DNA from: an uncultured Lachnospiraceae bacterium
GTDB taxonomy: Bacteria; Bacillota; Clostridia; Lachnospirales; Lachnospiraceae
Assembly (NCBI GenBank): GCA_946534145.1
Contig: CAMNCH010000009.1
Coordinates: 1-41,452, forward strand
Direction: 5' to 3'
Length of the DNA stretch: 41,452 nt
Part shown: positions 8,150-16,362 of the stretch, piece by piece
How positions within the stretch are numbered: the stretch's first letter is position 1
Layout: every line of letters starts with the position of its first letter
Notes under the pieces: model-generated
Databases searched by the model: none
Told to the model about the DNA's origin: nothing
Seen by the model: the letters and a program-made list of their open reading frames with translations, nothing else
Position numbers and translations under genes: made by a program

Positions 8150-9181
8150 ATGGGACTTGATTACAAAAACGCCGGTGTTGATATCGAAGCCGGATACAAA
8201 TCCGTGGAGCTTATGAAGGCAGCTGTCAAGAGCACCTTCAGACCCGAGGTTTTAGGCGGAATCGGCGGTTTTTCCGGCGCATTTTCACTGGATGCCATTA
8301 AGGATATGGAGGATCCGGTGCTTTTATCCGGAACCGACGGCTGCGGTACCAAAGTTAAGCTTGCCTTCCTTCTTGACAAGCATGATACCATCGGAATCGA
8401 TGCTGTTGCCATGTGCGTTAACGACGTTGCATGCGCAGGCGGAGAACCCTTGTTTTTCCTTGACTATATAGCATGCGGCAAGAACTATCCCGAGAAGATT
8501 GCCACCATCGTAGGCGGCGTTGCCGAGGGCTGCAGACAGTCAGGCTGCGCACTTATCGGCGGTGAAACTGCCGAACATCCCGGACTTATGCCCGAGGACG
8601 AATATGACCTTGCGGGATTCTCCGTAGGCGTTGTGGACAGAAAAGACTTAATCACCGGCGAGAACATTCTTCCCGGGGATGTGCTTATAGGAATGGCTTC
8701 AACAGGCGTTCATTCAAACGGTTTTTCTCTTGTCAGAAAAGTCTTTGAAATGACCAAAGAAAACTTAAATACCTATTACGAAGAACTTGGCAAGACTCTG
8801 GGCGAAGCTTTAATCGAGCCCACCAGAATCTATGTTAAGGCATTAAAGAGCATCAAAGAATACGGCGTAACCGTTAAGGGCTGCAGCCACATTACCGGCG
8901 GCGGTTTCTATGAGAACATTCCCAGAATGCTTCCCGACGGTATCGTAGCCGAAGTTGAAAAGGACAGCTATGAAGTTCCCGCAATCTTTAAGATGCTTCA
9001 GAAGACCGGCGACATCAGCGAAGAAATGATGTACAACACCTTCAACATGGGTATCGGTATGGTGCTCTGCGTTGACAAGAACGATGTTGAAGATACCCTT
9101 GCCGCCATCAAGGCTGCAGGTGACACCCCTTACGTTATCGGTAAGACCATTTCCGGCGAAAAGGGCGTTAAGCTTATTTAA
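8150..9181 (+). CDS. purM: Phosphoribosylformylglycinamidine cyclo-ligase
   Basis: [60 protein letters not shown]. Confidence 0.95.
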   Translation: MGLDYKNAGVDIEAGYKSVELMKAAVKSTFRPEVLGGIGGFSGAFSLDAIKDMEDPVLLSGTDGCGTKVKLAFLLDKHDTIGIDAVAMCVNDVACAGGEPLFFLDYIACGKNYPEKIATIVGGVAEGCRQSGCALIGGETAEHPGLMPEDEYDLAGFSVGVVDRKDLITGENILPGDVLIGMASTGVHSNGFSLVRKVFEMTKENLNTYYEELGKTLGEALIEPTRIYVKALKSIKEYGVTVKGCSHITGGGFYENIPRMLPDGIVAEVEKDSYEVPAIFKMLQKTGDISEEMMYNTFNMGIGMVLCVDKNDVEDTLAAIKAAGDTPYVIGKTISGEKGVKLI

Positions 9182-9195
9182 TCTTGGAGACCAAA

Positions 9196-9798
9196 ATGAG
9201 AATTTGTGTATGTGTATCCGGCGGCGGTACCAACCTTCAGGCTATTTACGATGCCATGGATGACGGCCGTATCAAAAATGCCGAGATAGTAAGGGTTATC
9301 AGCAACAATCCCGGGGCATATGCTCTTGAAAGAGCGAAGGCTCACGGTTCTGAGGCTGTTTGCATCTCCCCCAAGACTTTTCCCGACAGAGAGGCTTTTA
9401 ACGAGGCGCTTTTGGCCGGCATTAAGGAATGCAATCCCGAGCTTGTGGTACTGGCAGGCTTCCTTGTGAACGTTCCCGCCTGTGTTATACGAGAATTTAA
9501 GAATAGAATAATAAATATTCATCCTTCCTTAATACCTTCTTTTTGCGGAAAGGGGTACTATGGACTTAAGGTGCATGAAGGCGTGCTGGCTCGCGGAGTT
9601 AAAGTTACAGGCGCTACGGTGCACTTTGTGGATGAAGGAATCGATACCGGACGCATCATCGCTCAGAAGGCGGTGGATGTTTGTGAAGGCGACACTCCAG
9701 AGATTCTTCAGAAGAGAGTCATGGAGCAGGCCGAATGGATTATACTTCCCGACACGGTCAGTAAGATTGCCGCAGGGGAGATTAAGATAGGAGAATAG
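9196..9798 (+). CDS. purN: Phosphoribosylglycinamide formyltransferase
   Basis: CVSGGGTNLQAI, INIHPSLIPSFCGKGYYG, GATVHFVDEGIDTG; ATG at 9196 preferred over TTG at 9184, which overlaps the RBS. Confidence 0.94.
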   Translation: MRICVCVSGGGTNLQAIYDAMDDGRIKNAEIVRVISNNPGAYALERAKAHGSEAVCISPKTFPDREAFNEALLAGIKECNPELVVLAGFLVNVPACVIREFKNRIINIHPSLIPSFCGKGYYGLKVHEGVLARGVKVTGATVHFVDEGIDTGRIIAQKAVDVCEGDTPEILQKRVMEQAEWIILPDTVSKIAAGEIKIGE

Positions 9799-9802
9799 CA
9801 CA

Positions 9803-11083
9803 ATGGGTATGAAGGTACTTATAGTGGGAGGCGGCGGAAGAGAACACGCCATTGCCACCGCTGTCAAAAAATCAAAAAGGGTATCCGAAATTTATGCGGC
9901 TCCCGGCAATGCAGGTATAGCTGAAATTGCGGAGTGCGTTGATATTAAGGTTATGGACTTTGACAAAATCGCAGATTTTGCGGTTTCTAAGGCTATAGAC
10001 CTTGTAATAGTGGGACCCGACGATCCTCTGGTAGGCGGTCTTGTGGATGTTTTGGAGGCTCGCGGCATTAAGGCCTTCGGCCCCCGTAAGAATGCGGCCA
10101 TTCTTGAAGGCAGCAAGGCTTTCTCCAAAGACCTTATGAAGAAATACAACATTCCCACCGCAGCTTACGAGACCTTTGACAATGCGGATGAAGCTGTCAA
10201 ATACCTTGAGACGGCTCCCATGCCCATAGTGTTAAAGGCAGACGGACTCGCCCTCGGTAAAGGCGTTTTAATCTGCAATACCAAAGAAGAAGCCATGGCA
10301 GGCGTCAAAGAAATCATGCTTGACAAAAAGTTTGGCACCGCAGGCAATAAGCTTGTTATCGAAGAGTTCATGACCGGAAGGGAAGTGTCGGTTCTTTCTT
10401 TTGTGGACGGCACCACCATCAAGACCATGTCCTCCGCTCAGGATCACAAGCGTGCCAAGGACAATGACGAAGGCTTAAATACAGGCGGTATGGGTAACTT
10501 CTCACCCAGCCCCTTCTATACCGAAGAAGTTGACAAGTTCTGCAGGGAGAACATTTACCAAAGAACCGTGGATGCCATGAAGGCAGAAGGCAGAGAGTTT
10601 AAGGGAGTAATTTTCTTTGGACTCATGCTTACACCCAAGGGACCGAGAGTATTGGAGTTTAACGCCCGTTTCGGCGACCCCGAAGCTCAGGTGGTGTTAA
10701 CCCGAATGGAAAGTGATATAATAGATGTTTGTGAGGCCTGCATCAATGGCACTCTCAAAGATGTGGACCTTAAGTTTGCGGACAATGCGGCAGTTTGCGT
10801 AGTACTTGCAAGCGACGGTTATCCCCTTTCTTACGAGAAAGGCTTTGAGATTACCGGCCTTGAGAACTTTAAGGGCAAGGAGGATTACTTCTGTTTCCAT
10901 GCCGGCACCAAGTTTAACGAGGCAGGCAAGATTGTTACAAACGGCGGACGCGTACTGGGAGTTACCGCTACCGGCGCTACGTTAAAAGAAGCCAGAGCCA
11001 AAGCATATGAGGCTACCAAATGGGTTTCTTTTGCCAACAAATATATGAGAACCGACATCGGCAAGGCTATAGACGAGGTATAA
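9803..11083 (+). CDS. purD: Phosphoribosylamine--glycine ligase
   Basis: MKVLIVGGGGREHAIA, ATP-grasp motifs, NTGGMGNFSPSPFY, LEFNARFGDPEAQ. Confidence 0.96.
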   Translation: MGMKVLIVGGGGREHAIATAVKKSKRVSEIYAAPGNAGIAEIAECVDIKVMDFDKIADFAVSKAIDLVIVGPDDPLVGGLVDVLEARGIKAFGPRKNAAILEGSKAFSKDLMKKYNIPTAAYETFDNADEAVKYLETAPMPIVLKADGLALGKGVLICNTKEEAMAGVKEIMLDKKFGTAGNKLVIEEFMTGREVSVLSFVDGTTIKTMSSAQDHKRAKDNDEGLNTGGMGNFSPSPFYTEEVDKFCRENIYQRTVDAMKAEGREFKGVIFFGLMLTPKGPRVLEFNARFGDPEAQVVLTRMESDIIDVCEACINGTLKDVDLKFADNAAVCVVLASDGYPLSYEKGFEITGLENFKGKEDYFCFHAGTKFNEAGKIVTNGGRVLGVTATGATLKEARAKAYEATKWVSFANKYMRTDIGKAIDEV

Positions 11084-11404
11084 ATGGACGACAATATTAA
11101 TGTAGAGGGACTGTTAAGAGACGATATGTACAAAATCCCGGTAAGATGCTCTAAGTGCGGTAAGATGCTTAAGTATCTGGGTGTCGGGGAGTACAAATGT
11201 GAAGCATGCGGTTACACGGAGTACGATGACTACGGGCTGGTACGCGCTTACCTTGAGAAGCACCCCGGAGCCAATGCCGTTGAGGTAGAAAGAGCAACCG
11301 GTGTTTCGCGCAAAATAATAGCTGTGCTTGTGAAACAGAGCAAGATAGAGATTAAAGGACGGGCACGGTTTATTGAGGAGGGTACACATGACCAGAGAAA
11401 ATAA
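11084..11404 (+). CDS. Zinc-ribbon / helix-turn-helix protein, possibly related to flagellar-operon YvyF-type proteins
   Basis: Two CxxC pairs (CSKCGKMLKYLGVGEYKCEACGY) then HTH-like NAVEVERATGVSRKIIAVLVKQSKIEIKG. ATG directly abuts the purD stop. Confidence 0.7.
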   Translation: MDDNINVEGLLRDDMYKIPVRCSKCGKMLKYLGVGEYKCEACGYTEYDDYGLVRAYLEKHPGANAVEVERATGVSRKIIAVLVKQSKIEIKGRARFIEEGTHDQRK

Positions 11405-12806
11405 GACCTTATTAATCAGAATTTGGGGAGCGATAGCAGTATTTTTCGCTATTTGCTTTATATTTACCATCAATGCTTTTGCAGACGGCAAGGCAACGGT
11501 TACCGCTCAGAGCGCGAACCTTCGTCCCAATGCGGCTGCATCAGGCACGCCTGTGGGCAGTGTTTTTAAGAATGAAGTACTTGACGTTCTCGGAAGTGAA
11601 TCCGACGGTACCAACACCTGGTACAAGGTTAAGACCAAAGACGGCGTGACAGGCTACATCAGAGCCGACCTTGTTACCACCGAAGGTGTCAGCCAGTCCA
11701 CTACCACGACTACAACTACCACCACTCAGCAGCCCGTTTCTACAGAAGTTACAGTGCCTACAGAGGCTGAGCCCGTATCAGGCAAGGTTACCGGCAGCGT
11801 TAACGTAAGAGCCGGTGCTTCCACCAATCACGCAATTGTTGCCAATGCCAAGGCCAATACCGTAGTTACCGTTATCGGCTACGCTACAGGTTCTTCCGAC
11901 GGCAAGCAGTGGTACCAGGTTACCTACAGCGACAACGGCAAAGAAATAAACGGTTACATCCGCAACGATTTTGTAAGCCTTGACGGCGAACTTCGCGAGA
12001 AGCAGCCCGAGCCGGAACCTGAACCCGAACCCGAGCCTGAACCCGAACCCGAGCCGGAACCTGAGTACAAGGACTTCGAGGCAGTCAGCAAAGTTGACGA
12101 AGCTACAGGCGAAAAGAAATGGTACCTCAATAACTACCAGAAGGGTACCTCCGTTTCCATCGACGAAATCTATGCCATGAAAGACAATTATGAGGCGATG
12201 GAAACCCAATACAAGAAAGACATTAAAAAGAAAAAGATTACCATCGGTATCTTAATAGCAATTATCGTTCTTCTCGTAGGAGCAGGTGTTTACGGTTTCT
12301 TAACCGTAAGAAGATGGCTCATGGGAGACGAAGAAGAGGATGAGGCACCCGCACCCAGACGTCGCGAGCCCGCCGAAAGAAAAGAATATTCAAGGCCCGA
12401 AAGACCTTCGTCCGCTGCCCGCGCACCCATCGGTGCAACAGTCGGACCGACCAGAAAGCGTGAGGATGCAGACATGAAAGTTGCTCCCGCACCTTCTCAT
12501 GCCAAGGTTCCCGGAGGCGGCGTAAGACTTCCCGACGGACGTATCCAGATGCCTGACGGCACCATCAGAAAGGCAGTTGTGGCAGTTAAGCTTGCAGACG
12601 GCTCCATTAAGTTCCCCGACGGTACCATCAGAAGACCCGACGGAACCACTATTCGTCCCGAACAGGCACAGGCTACCGTAGCTCCCACAGAGTCCCGCGT
12701 AGGCGCTTCCACCCACGAAGTTCGTGAAGTACCCTACCATCGTACCAGCGAAGCTTCCGTTGATGACGACATGGAATACGGCTTCCTCGATCTTGACGAC
12801 AAATAA
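11388..12806 (+). CDS. Membrane protein with two bacterial SH3 domains, Glu-Pro repeat spacer and C-terminal PDG repeats
   Basis: ATG at 11388 with GAGGAGG RBS. SH3b-like units (ATVTAQSANLRPNAAASGTPVGSVFKNEVL; GKVTGSVNVRAGASTNHAIVANAKANTVV), (EP)n tract, TM ITIGILIAIIVLLVGAGVYGFL. Confidence 0.85.
   Translation: MTRENKTLLIRIWGAIAVFFAICFIFTINAFADGKATVTAQSANLRPNAAASGTPVGSVFKNEVLDVLGSESDGTNTWYKVKTKDGVTGYIRADLVTTEGVSQSTTTTTTTTTQQPVSTEVTVPTEAEPVSGKVTGSVNVRAGASTNHAIVANAKANTVVTVIGYATGSSDGKQWYQVTYSDNGKEINGYIRNDFVSLDGELREKQPEPEPEPEPEPEPEPEPEPEYKDFEAVSKVDEATGEKKWYLNNYQKGTSVSIDEIYAMKDNYEAMETQYKKDIKKKKITIGILIAIIVLLVGAGVYGFLTVRRWLMGDEEEDEAPAPRRREPAERKEYSRPERPSSAARAPIGATVGPTRKREDADMKVAPAPSHAKVPGGGVRLPDGRIQMPDGTIRKAVVAVKLADGSIKFPDGTIRRPDGTTIRPEQAQATVAPTESRVGASTHEVREVPYHRTSEASVDDDMEYGFLDLDDK
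12006..12065 (+). repeat. Glu-Pro coding repeat tract
   Basis: GAGCCGGAACCTGAACCC... encodes EPEPEPEPEPEPEPEPEPEPE. Confidence 0.9.
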
Positions 12807-12824
12807 ATATTGAATAAAAAATCC

Positions 12825-12860
12825 AAAGCAGCACGTCGGTATGGCGTGTTGCTTTTTTTT
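12825..12860 (+). terminator. Intrinsic terminator
   Basis: AAAGCAGCACG-tcggtatgg-CGTGTTGCTTT with long T-run. Confidence 0.85.
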
Positions 12861-13165
12861 GTTATAGCAACGAGCCATGCAGATATTACCGAAATGCTAC
12901 ACCGGGTTGTCAAATTTCCATGTCAAAATGGTGGACTATTGTTGTAATATGTTGGAAAATAATAGTAGTAAAAAGAAGGTTGCTATTAAGACAAATAAAT
13001 GAATTGGCAATTTCAATATGAATATGAAAAGGAAAAAGACGTCACTTTTTGCGATTAGTTATTAAATGCTACTGTTAGTTGCGGAAATGTAAGCTATAAT
13101 AGGTTGTGAGTTTGAGAACGGTGGATTACATTAATTATGCGCAAAAAAGTGGAGAGGAGGATTTA

Positions 13166-13846
13166 ATGAACTTTTCAGAAAAATTGCAAAAGCTGCGCAA
13201 AAGCGGAGGCTACTCACAAGAAGAACTGGCTAATGAATTAAATGTATCCAGACAGGCTATTTCCAAATGGGAACAGGGTACAGTACCGGATATCAATAAC
13301 CTTCTTTCGATTAGCAGATTCTTTGACTGTTCGCTTGACTATTTGCTTAACGATGCATATGAGGAGATTAAAGACAAAACGGCGGAAGATAATGTGGCAT
13401 TCAGACGTCCTACGGACATGAAACTTTTGCTGTCTTCCCTTGGCATGATTTTGCCGATACTCGGCTTTATTTTGATTTATATTTTGTCTCTTGTCTCAAA
13501 GCTGTCCTTTGTCAGAACCGTTGATAATAGAAATATCTACTATAGCGGCATACGCGCCTTTATAGAATATCACTTTCTCAATGCTTTGATAATTGCTCAG
13601 TCGGTGCTGTTCCTGGTATCATATGTCTTCTTTTCACTGAGAATTAAGCAAAAGAAAGAGCCGACACCAAAAAGAACCGTGTTTTTTTACATCGGATTAA
13701 TAATGATTACTGTTCTTGTTGTGGTTGCCGTTATAACACTTATAACGGGCGGAAGCATAATTCTGGATGATATCACATGTATCTTGATAAGTATTTATAC
13801 ATGTTGCGCACTTTTACTTAACTATTTTAAATTAGGAGGGAATTAA
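13166..13846 (+). CDS. XRE-family transcriptional regulator with C-terminal membrane segments
   Basis: HTH MNFSEKLQKLRKSGGYSQEELANELNVSRQAISKWEQGTVPDINNLLSISRFFDCSLDYLLND followed by about four hydrophobic segments; ATG at 13166 after GGAGAGGAGG. Confidence 0.88.
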   Translation: MNFSEKLQKLRKSGGYSQEELANELNVSRQAISKWEQGTVPDINNLLSISRFFDCSLDYLLNDAYEEIKDKTAEDNVAFRRPTDMKLLLSSLGMILPILGFILIYILSLVSKLSFVRTVDNRNIYYSGIRAFIEYHFLNALIIAQSVLFLVSYVFFSLRIKQKKEPTPKRTVFFYIGLIMITVLVVVAVITLITGGSIILDDITCILISIYTCCALLLNYFKLGGN

Positions 13847-13847
13847 C

Positions 13848-14498
13848 GTGAGAATCATTAAGAGACTGGTATCAGCAATGTTAGTGGGGGCTTTTTGCTT
13901 TGGCCTTATTAATACGGGTTCCTATGCGGGCGTAAGACAGCACAAGTCTTATGCGGGAATTCAGCCTATTGAGAAGCACATCACCGACCCCGAGGAGATA
14001 AAAGAATATCTCCATTCTCAGGGCGAGGCCTATGATGAAAATCTGGTGGAAGTTGTTCAGTATATTTATCCTGATTTGGAAAACAAAAAAACAGATTTCA
14101 GACATTCCGACGATCCCCAAATTTGGGAAGAGTGGTTTACAACGAATTTAAGCGTTTATACATATACTGATTGGAACTATCTGCTCAAGGAATACAGCCG
14201 TCCGGCCGGAAAAGTATCCATTAATGAATCTGTCAGCATTACCAATAAGATTGAGGTATCCGGCAAGGTTAAAGCTCAGTATGTTGAAGCTGCCTTAAGC
14301 GTAAGCACATCGGAAACCAATACTTTCAGCATTAACTGGGAGAATACCTACTCTTATCCCGTAACCATCAAGGTTTATCCCAAATACGAAGTTAAATCAG
14401 GCGACCTTTGGGAAGATGACGTCTGGTATGACGACTATTACGGACATTTCACATTCTATCGCGCAATCGGCGATGATGTAAGGGTATACAAAAGATAA
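13848..14498 (+). CDS. Secreted protein of unknown function, Ser/Thr-rich alternating beta pattern
   Basis: Signal peptide; KVSINESVSITNKIEVSGKVKAQYVEAALSVSTSETNTFSINWENTYSYPVTIKVYPKYEV; starts 1 bp after the upstream stop. Confidence 0.75.
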   Translation: MRIIKRLVSAMLVGAFCFGLINTGSYAGVRQHKSYAGIQPIEKHITDPEEIKEYLHSQGEAYDENLVEVVQYIYPDLENKKTDFRHSDDPQIWEEWFTTNLSVYTYTDWNYLLKEYSRPAGKVSINESVSITNKIEVSGKVKAQYVEAALSVSTSETNTFSINWENTYSYPVTIKVYPKYEVKSGDLWEDDVWYDDYYGHFTFYRAIGDDVRVYKR

Positions 14499-14524
14499 AT
14501 AATATGTATTGAGGAGAGTTTGCA

Positions 14525-15670
14525 ATGGAAGTATTTAGCAAAAAAACATTTAAAAATGCGATATTGTTTGCGGCGGCGACTTTAATCATTTCACTATTTG
14601 CTTTCTTTGGCAAAAATGATTCCTATGCCGCAGGGAAATATGACAGACACATAGACGATCCCATATCTTATTTGAACGGATCTGATGATTACAAAGAAGA
14701 ATCAGAGTATCTTACTGAGTGGTTTAAGCTAAACGGATACGGAAATCACAGTATTTCCAATCCCAGAAAAATGTACTCTCTTGATGACGAGCTTATAGCT
14801 ATCTGCTTTGATATTGATAATACGGGATACGTCATAATAAATACAATTAACTATGACATTATGGAGTATTCTTTTGAGGGAAGCATTGCGGGCAAGCAGT
14901 TTAATAAACTTGTTTATACAGGCTTCACTTCGGTTTTTGGAAAGATTGATGATGACAGACTGTGTTTCCTTGCAACCGGAGAAGTAGTTCCCGTCTATGA
15001 AGCGAAAGAAAGCGCCATGGACTTTTCTTCTTTGCAGAGAAAGCCTCTGGCACAGAAGATGTTTGCCATAAAGAGCGGAAAAGGCGAAGTGGCAAGACCT
15101 ATGGGCGGAAACGGTTTTTTTGAGTCGGGAAGTCTGAAAAAGAATACTGCCAAATGGTCATCATCATATTACTGTGGTGTTGATTCGGCGGCTATCTTAC
15201 TAAAGTATTTGTACGACTATAAAAGCAGCAAATTCCTGCCTTCAGGTTCGACTACCAACAGCAAAGTACAAAAATATCTTTGCAATAATAAATATCTTGC
15301 CGACAAAGGCTTGACGCTTTACGAAATCGTTAATGGCGGCGCTGTATGGTCCGTAAATACAAAGACCACCGGCATCAAAAAATATTTAAAGGACAGAGGC
15401 ATTTCCAATTGGAGTGCAACTAAAGTATCTTATTCGTTTAATACCATTAAAACAAAGATTAACGGTGATATTCCGGTTGCTGTAGGTGTTAACGGAAAAG
15501 TTCCCGGAGCAACATGGAAAGAGAATCATGGTGTTGTTGTACAGGGATACCTTGTAGGATATGACGGAGTACAGCGGTTAACGGTTAATGACACATTTGG
15601 AAGAAACGATGTATCAGTTAACGCTTCTTCAACATATTATTCAAGTTTTGGAATGTGGTATATCTACTAA
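14525..15670 (+). CDS. Secreted papain-like (C39/C10-like) cysteine peptidase, with propeptide-like N-terminal region
   Basis: Signal peptide; candidate catalytic Cys217 (SYYCGVDSAAILLKYL), His335 (KENHGVVVQGYLVG), Asn355/Asp356 (LTVNDTFG); prodomain-like GYVIINTINYDIMEYSFEGS. Confidence 0.75.
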   Translation: MEVFSKKTFKNAILFAAATLIISLFAFFGKNDSYAAGKYDRHIDDPISYLNGSDDYKEESEYLTEWFKLNGYGNHSISNPRKMYSLDDELIAICFDIDNTGYVIINTINYDIMEYSFEGSIAGKQFNKLVYTGFTSVFGKIDDDRLCFLATGEVVPVYEAKESAMDFSSLQRKPLAQKMFAIKSGKGEVARPMGGNGFFESGSLKKNTAKWSSSYYCGVDSAAILLKYLYDYKSSKFLPSGSTTNSKVQKYLCNNKYLADKGLTLYEIVNGGAVWSVNTKTTGIKKYLKDRGISNWSATKVSYSFNTIKTKINGDIPVAVGVNGKVPGATWKENHGVVVQGYLVGYDGVQRLTVNDTFGRNDVSVNASSTYYSSFGMWYIY

Positions 15671-15685
15671 AGACTGAGGTAAAAT

Positions 15686-16180
15686 ATGAAAACTAAAAAA
15701 CGAAGCAAATTATTTGCAATCGCAATGTGCACTTTTTTTCTATTGATTGGTGGCTGCACGAACGCTAAAGAAAGCACTAAAGAAATAAACTCTTTGTTTG
15801 CCGAACTTGGCGATATATCAATGGTTACAGAGGCCGAAATAGATTTGGTATATACCGTTGAATCAAAGGAGGCAATCGAGAGCATTAAGGATATGCTGAT
15901 TGAAGCTGTTGTGAGCGAAGAAATACCCGGGGAGGATGATGCTTTGGAAATACCTCCCGGTGCACCCGATTATGCTTCGGCATTAAGGTTTCATACAACT
16001 GACGGTAAAGAACTGTCTGTCTATGTAAATGATCCCGATTTATCATATGACATGGTATGCCACTTTTATACTTCTCCTACGGAGGAGACCTGTTATTGCT
16101 ACAGTTTAAAGAAATCAATTTACAAAGATATCAAAAAAATAACTCATGCAGGGAAAATGACTGATTTGAACAATCAATAG
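15686..16180 (+). CDS. Small lipoprotein of unknown function
   Basis: Signal peptide with lipobox LLIGGC; 15 bp downstream of the peptidase gene. Confidence 0.75.
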   Translation: MKTKKRSKLFAIAMCTFFLLIGGCTNAKESTKEINSLFAELGDISMVTEAEIDLVYTVESKEAIESIKDMLIEAVVSEEIPGEDDALEIPPGAPDYASALRFHTTDGKELSVYVNDPDLSYDMVCHFYTSPTEETCYCYSLKKSIYKDIKKITHAGKMTDLNNQ

Positions 16181-16362
16181 CCATAACTTCCTAAAGAGAG
16201 GGTTCCAAGGTTTATGACCGCGGAGCTCTTTCTTTTTCCTAAAAAAGCCTTGCTGTAAAATAATGACACCTTTCTAAAATTAGCAGACTTAAAGTCGGGA
16301 TTTTCCCTCTCATATAATGAAACTACCTTAGTGTAACATCATCATGTATTGGGAGGGTTAAT

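Noticed and set aside
12006-12065. Tandem repeat as possible CRISPR or mobile-element repeat
   Set aside because: In-frame EP codon repeat with no spacers; fits a protein spacer region.
11778-12209. 143-aa minus ORF with RLGFGFRLGFGFRFRLGL repeat
   Set aside because: Antisense translation of the Glu-Pro repeat of the SH3 protein.
13166-16180. Cassette as a mobile element (transposon or integron)
   Set aside because: No transposase, integrase, terminal inverted repeats or target duplication recognised; AT-richness alone is not enough.
16192-16238. AAAGAG...CTCTTTCTTTTT as terminator of the four-gene cassette
   Set aside because: Only about six outer base pairs with a long unpaired interior; too weak to call.
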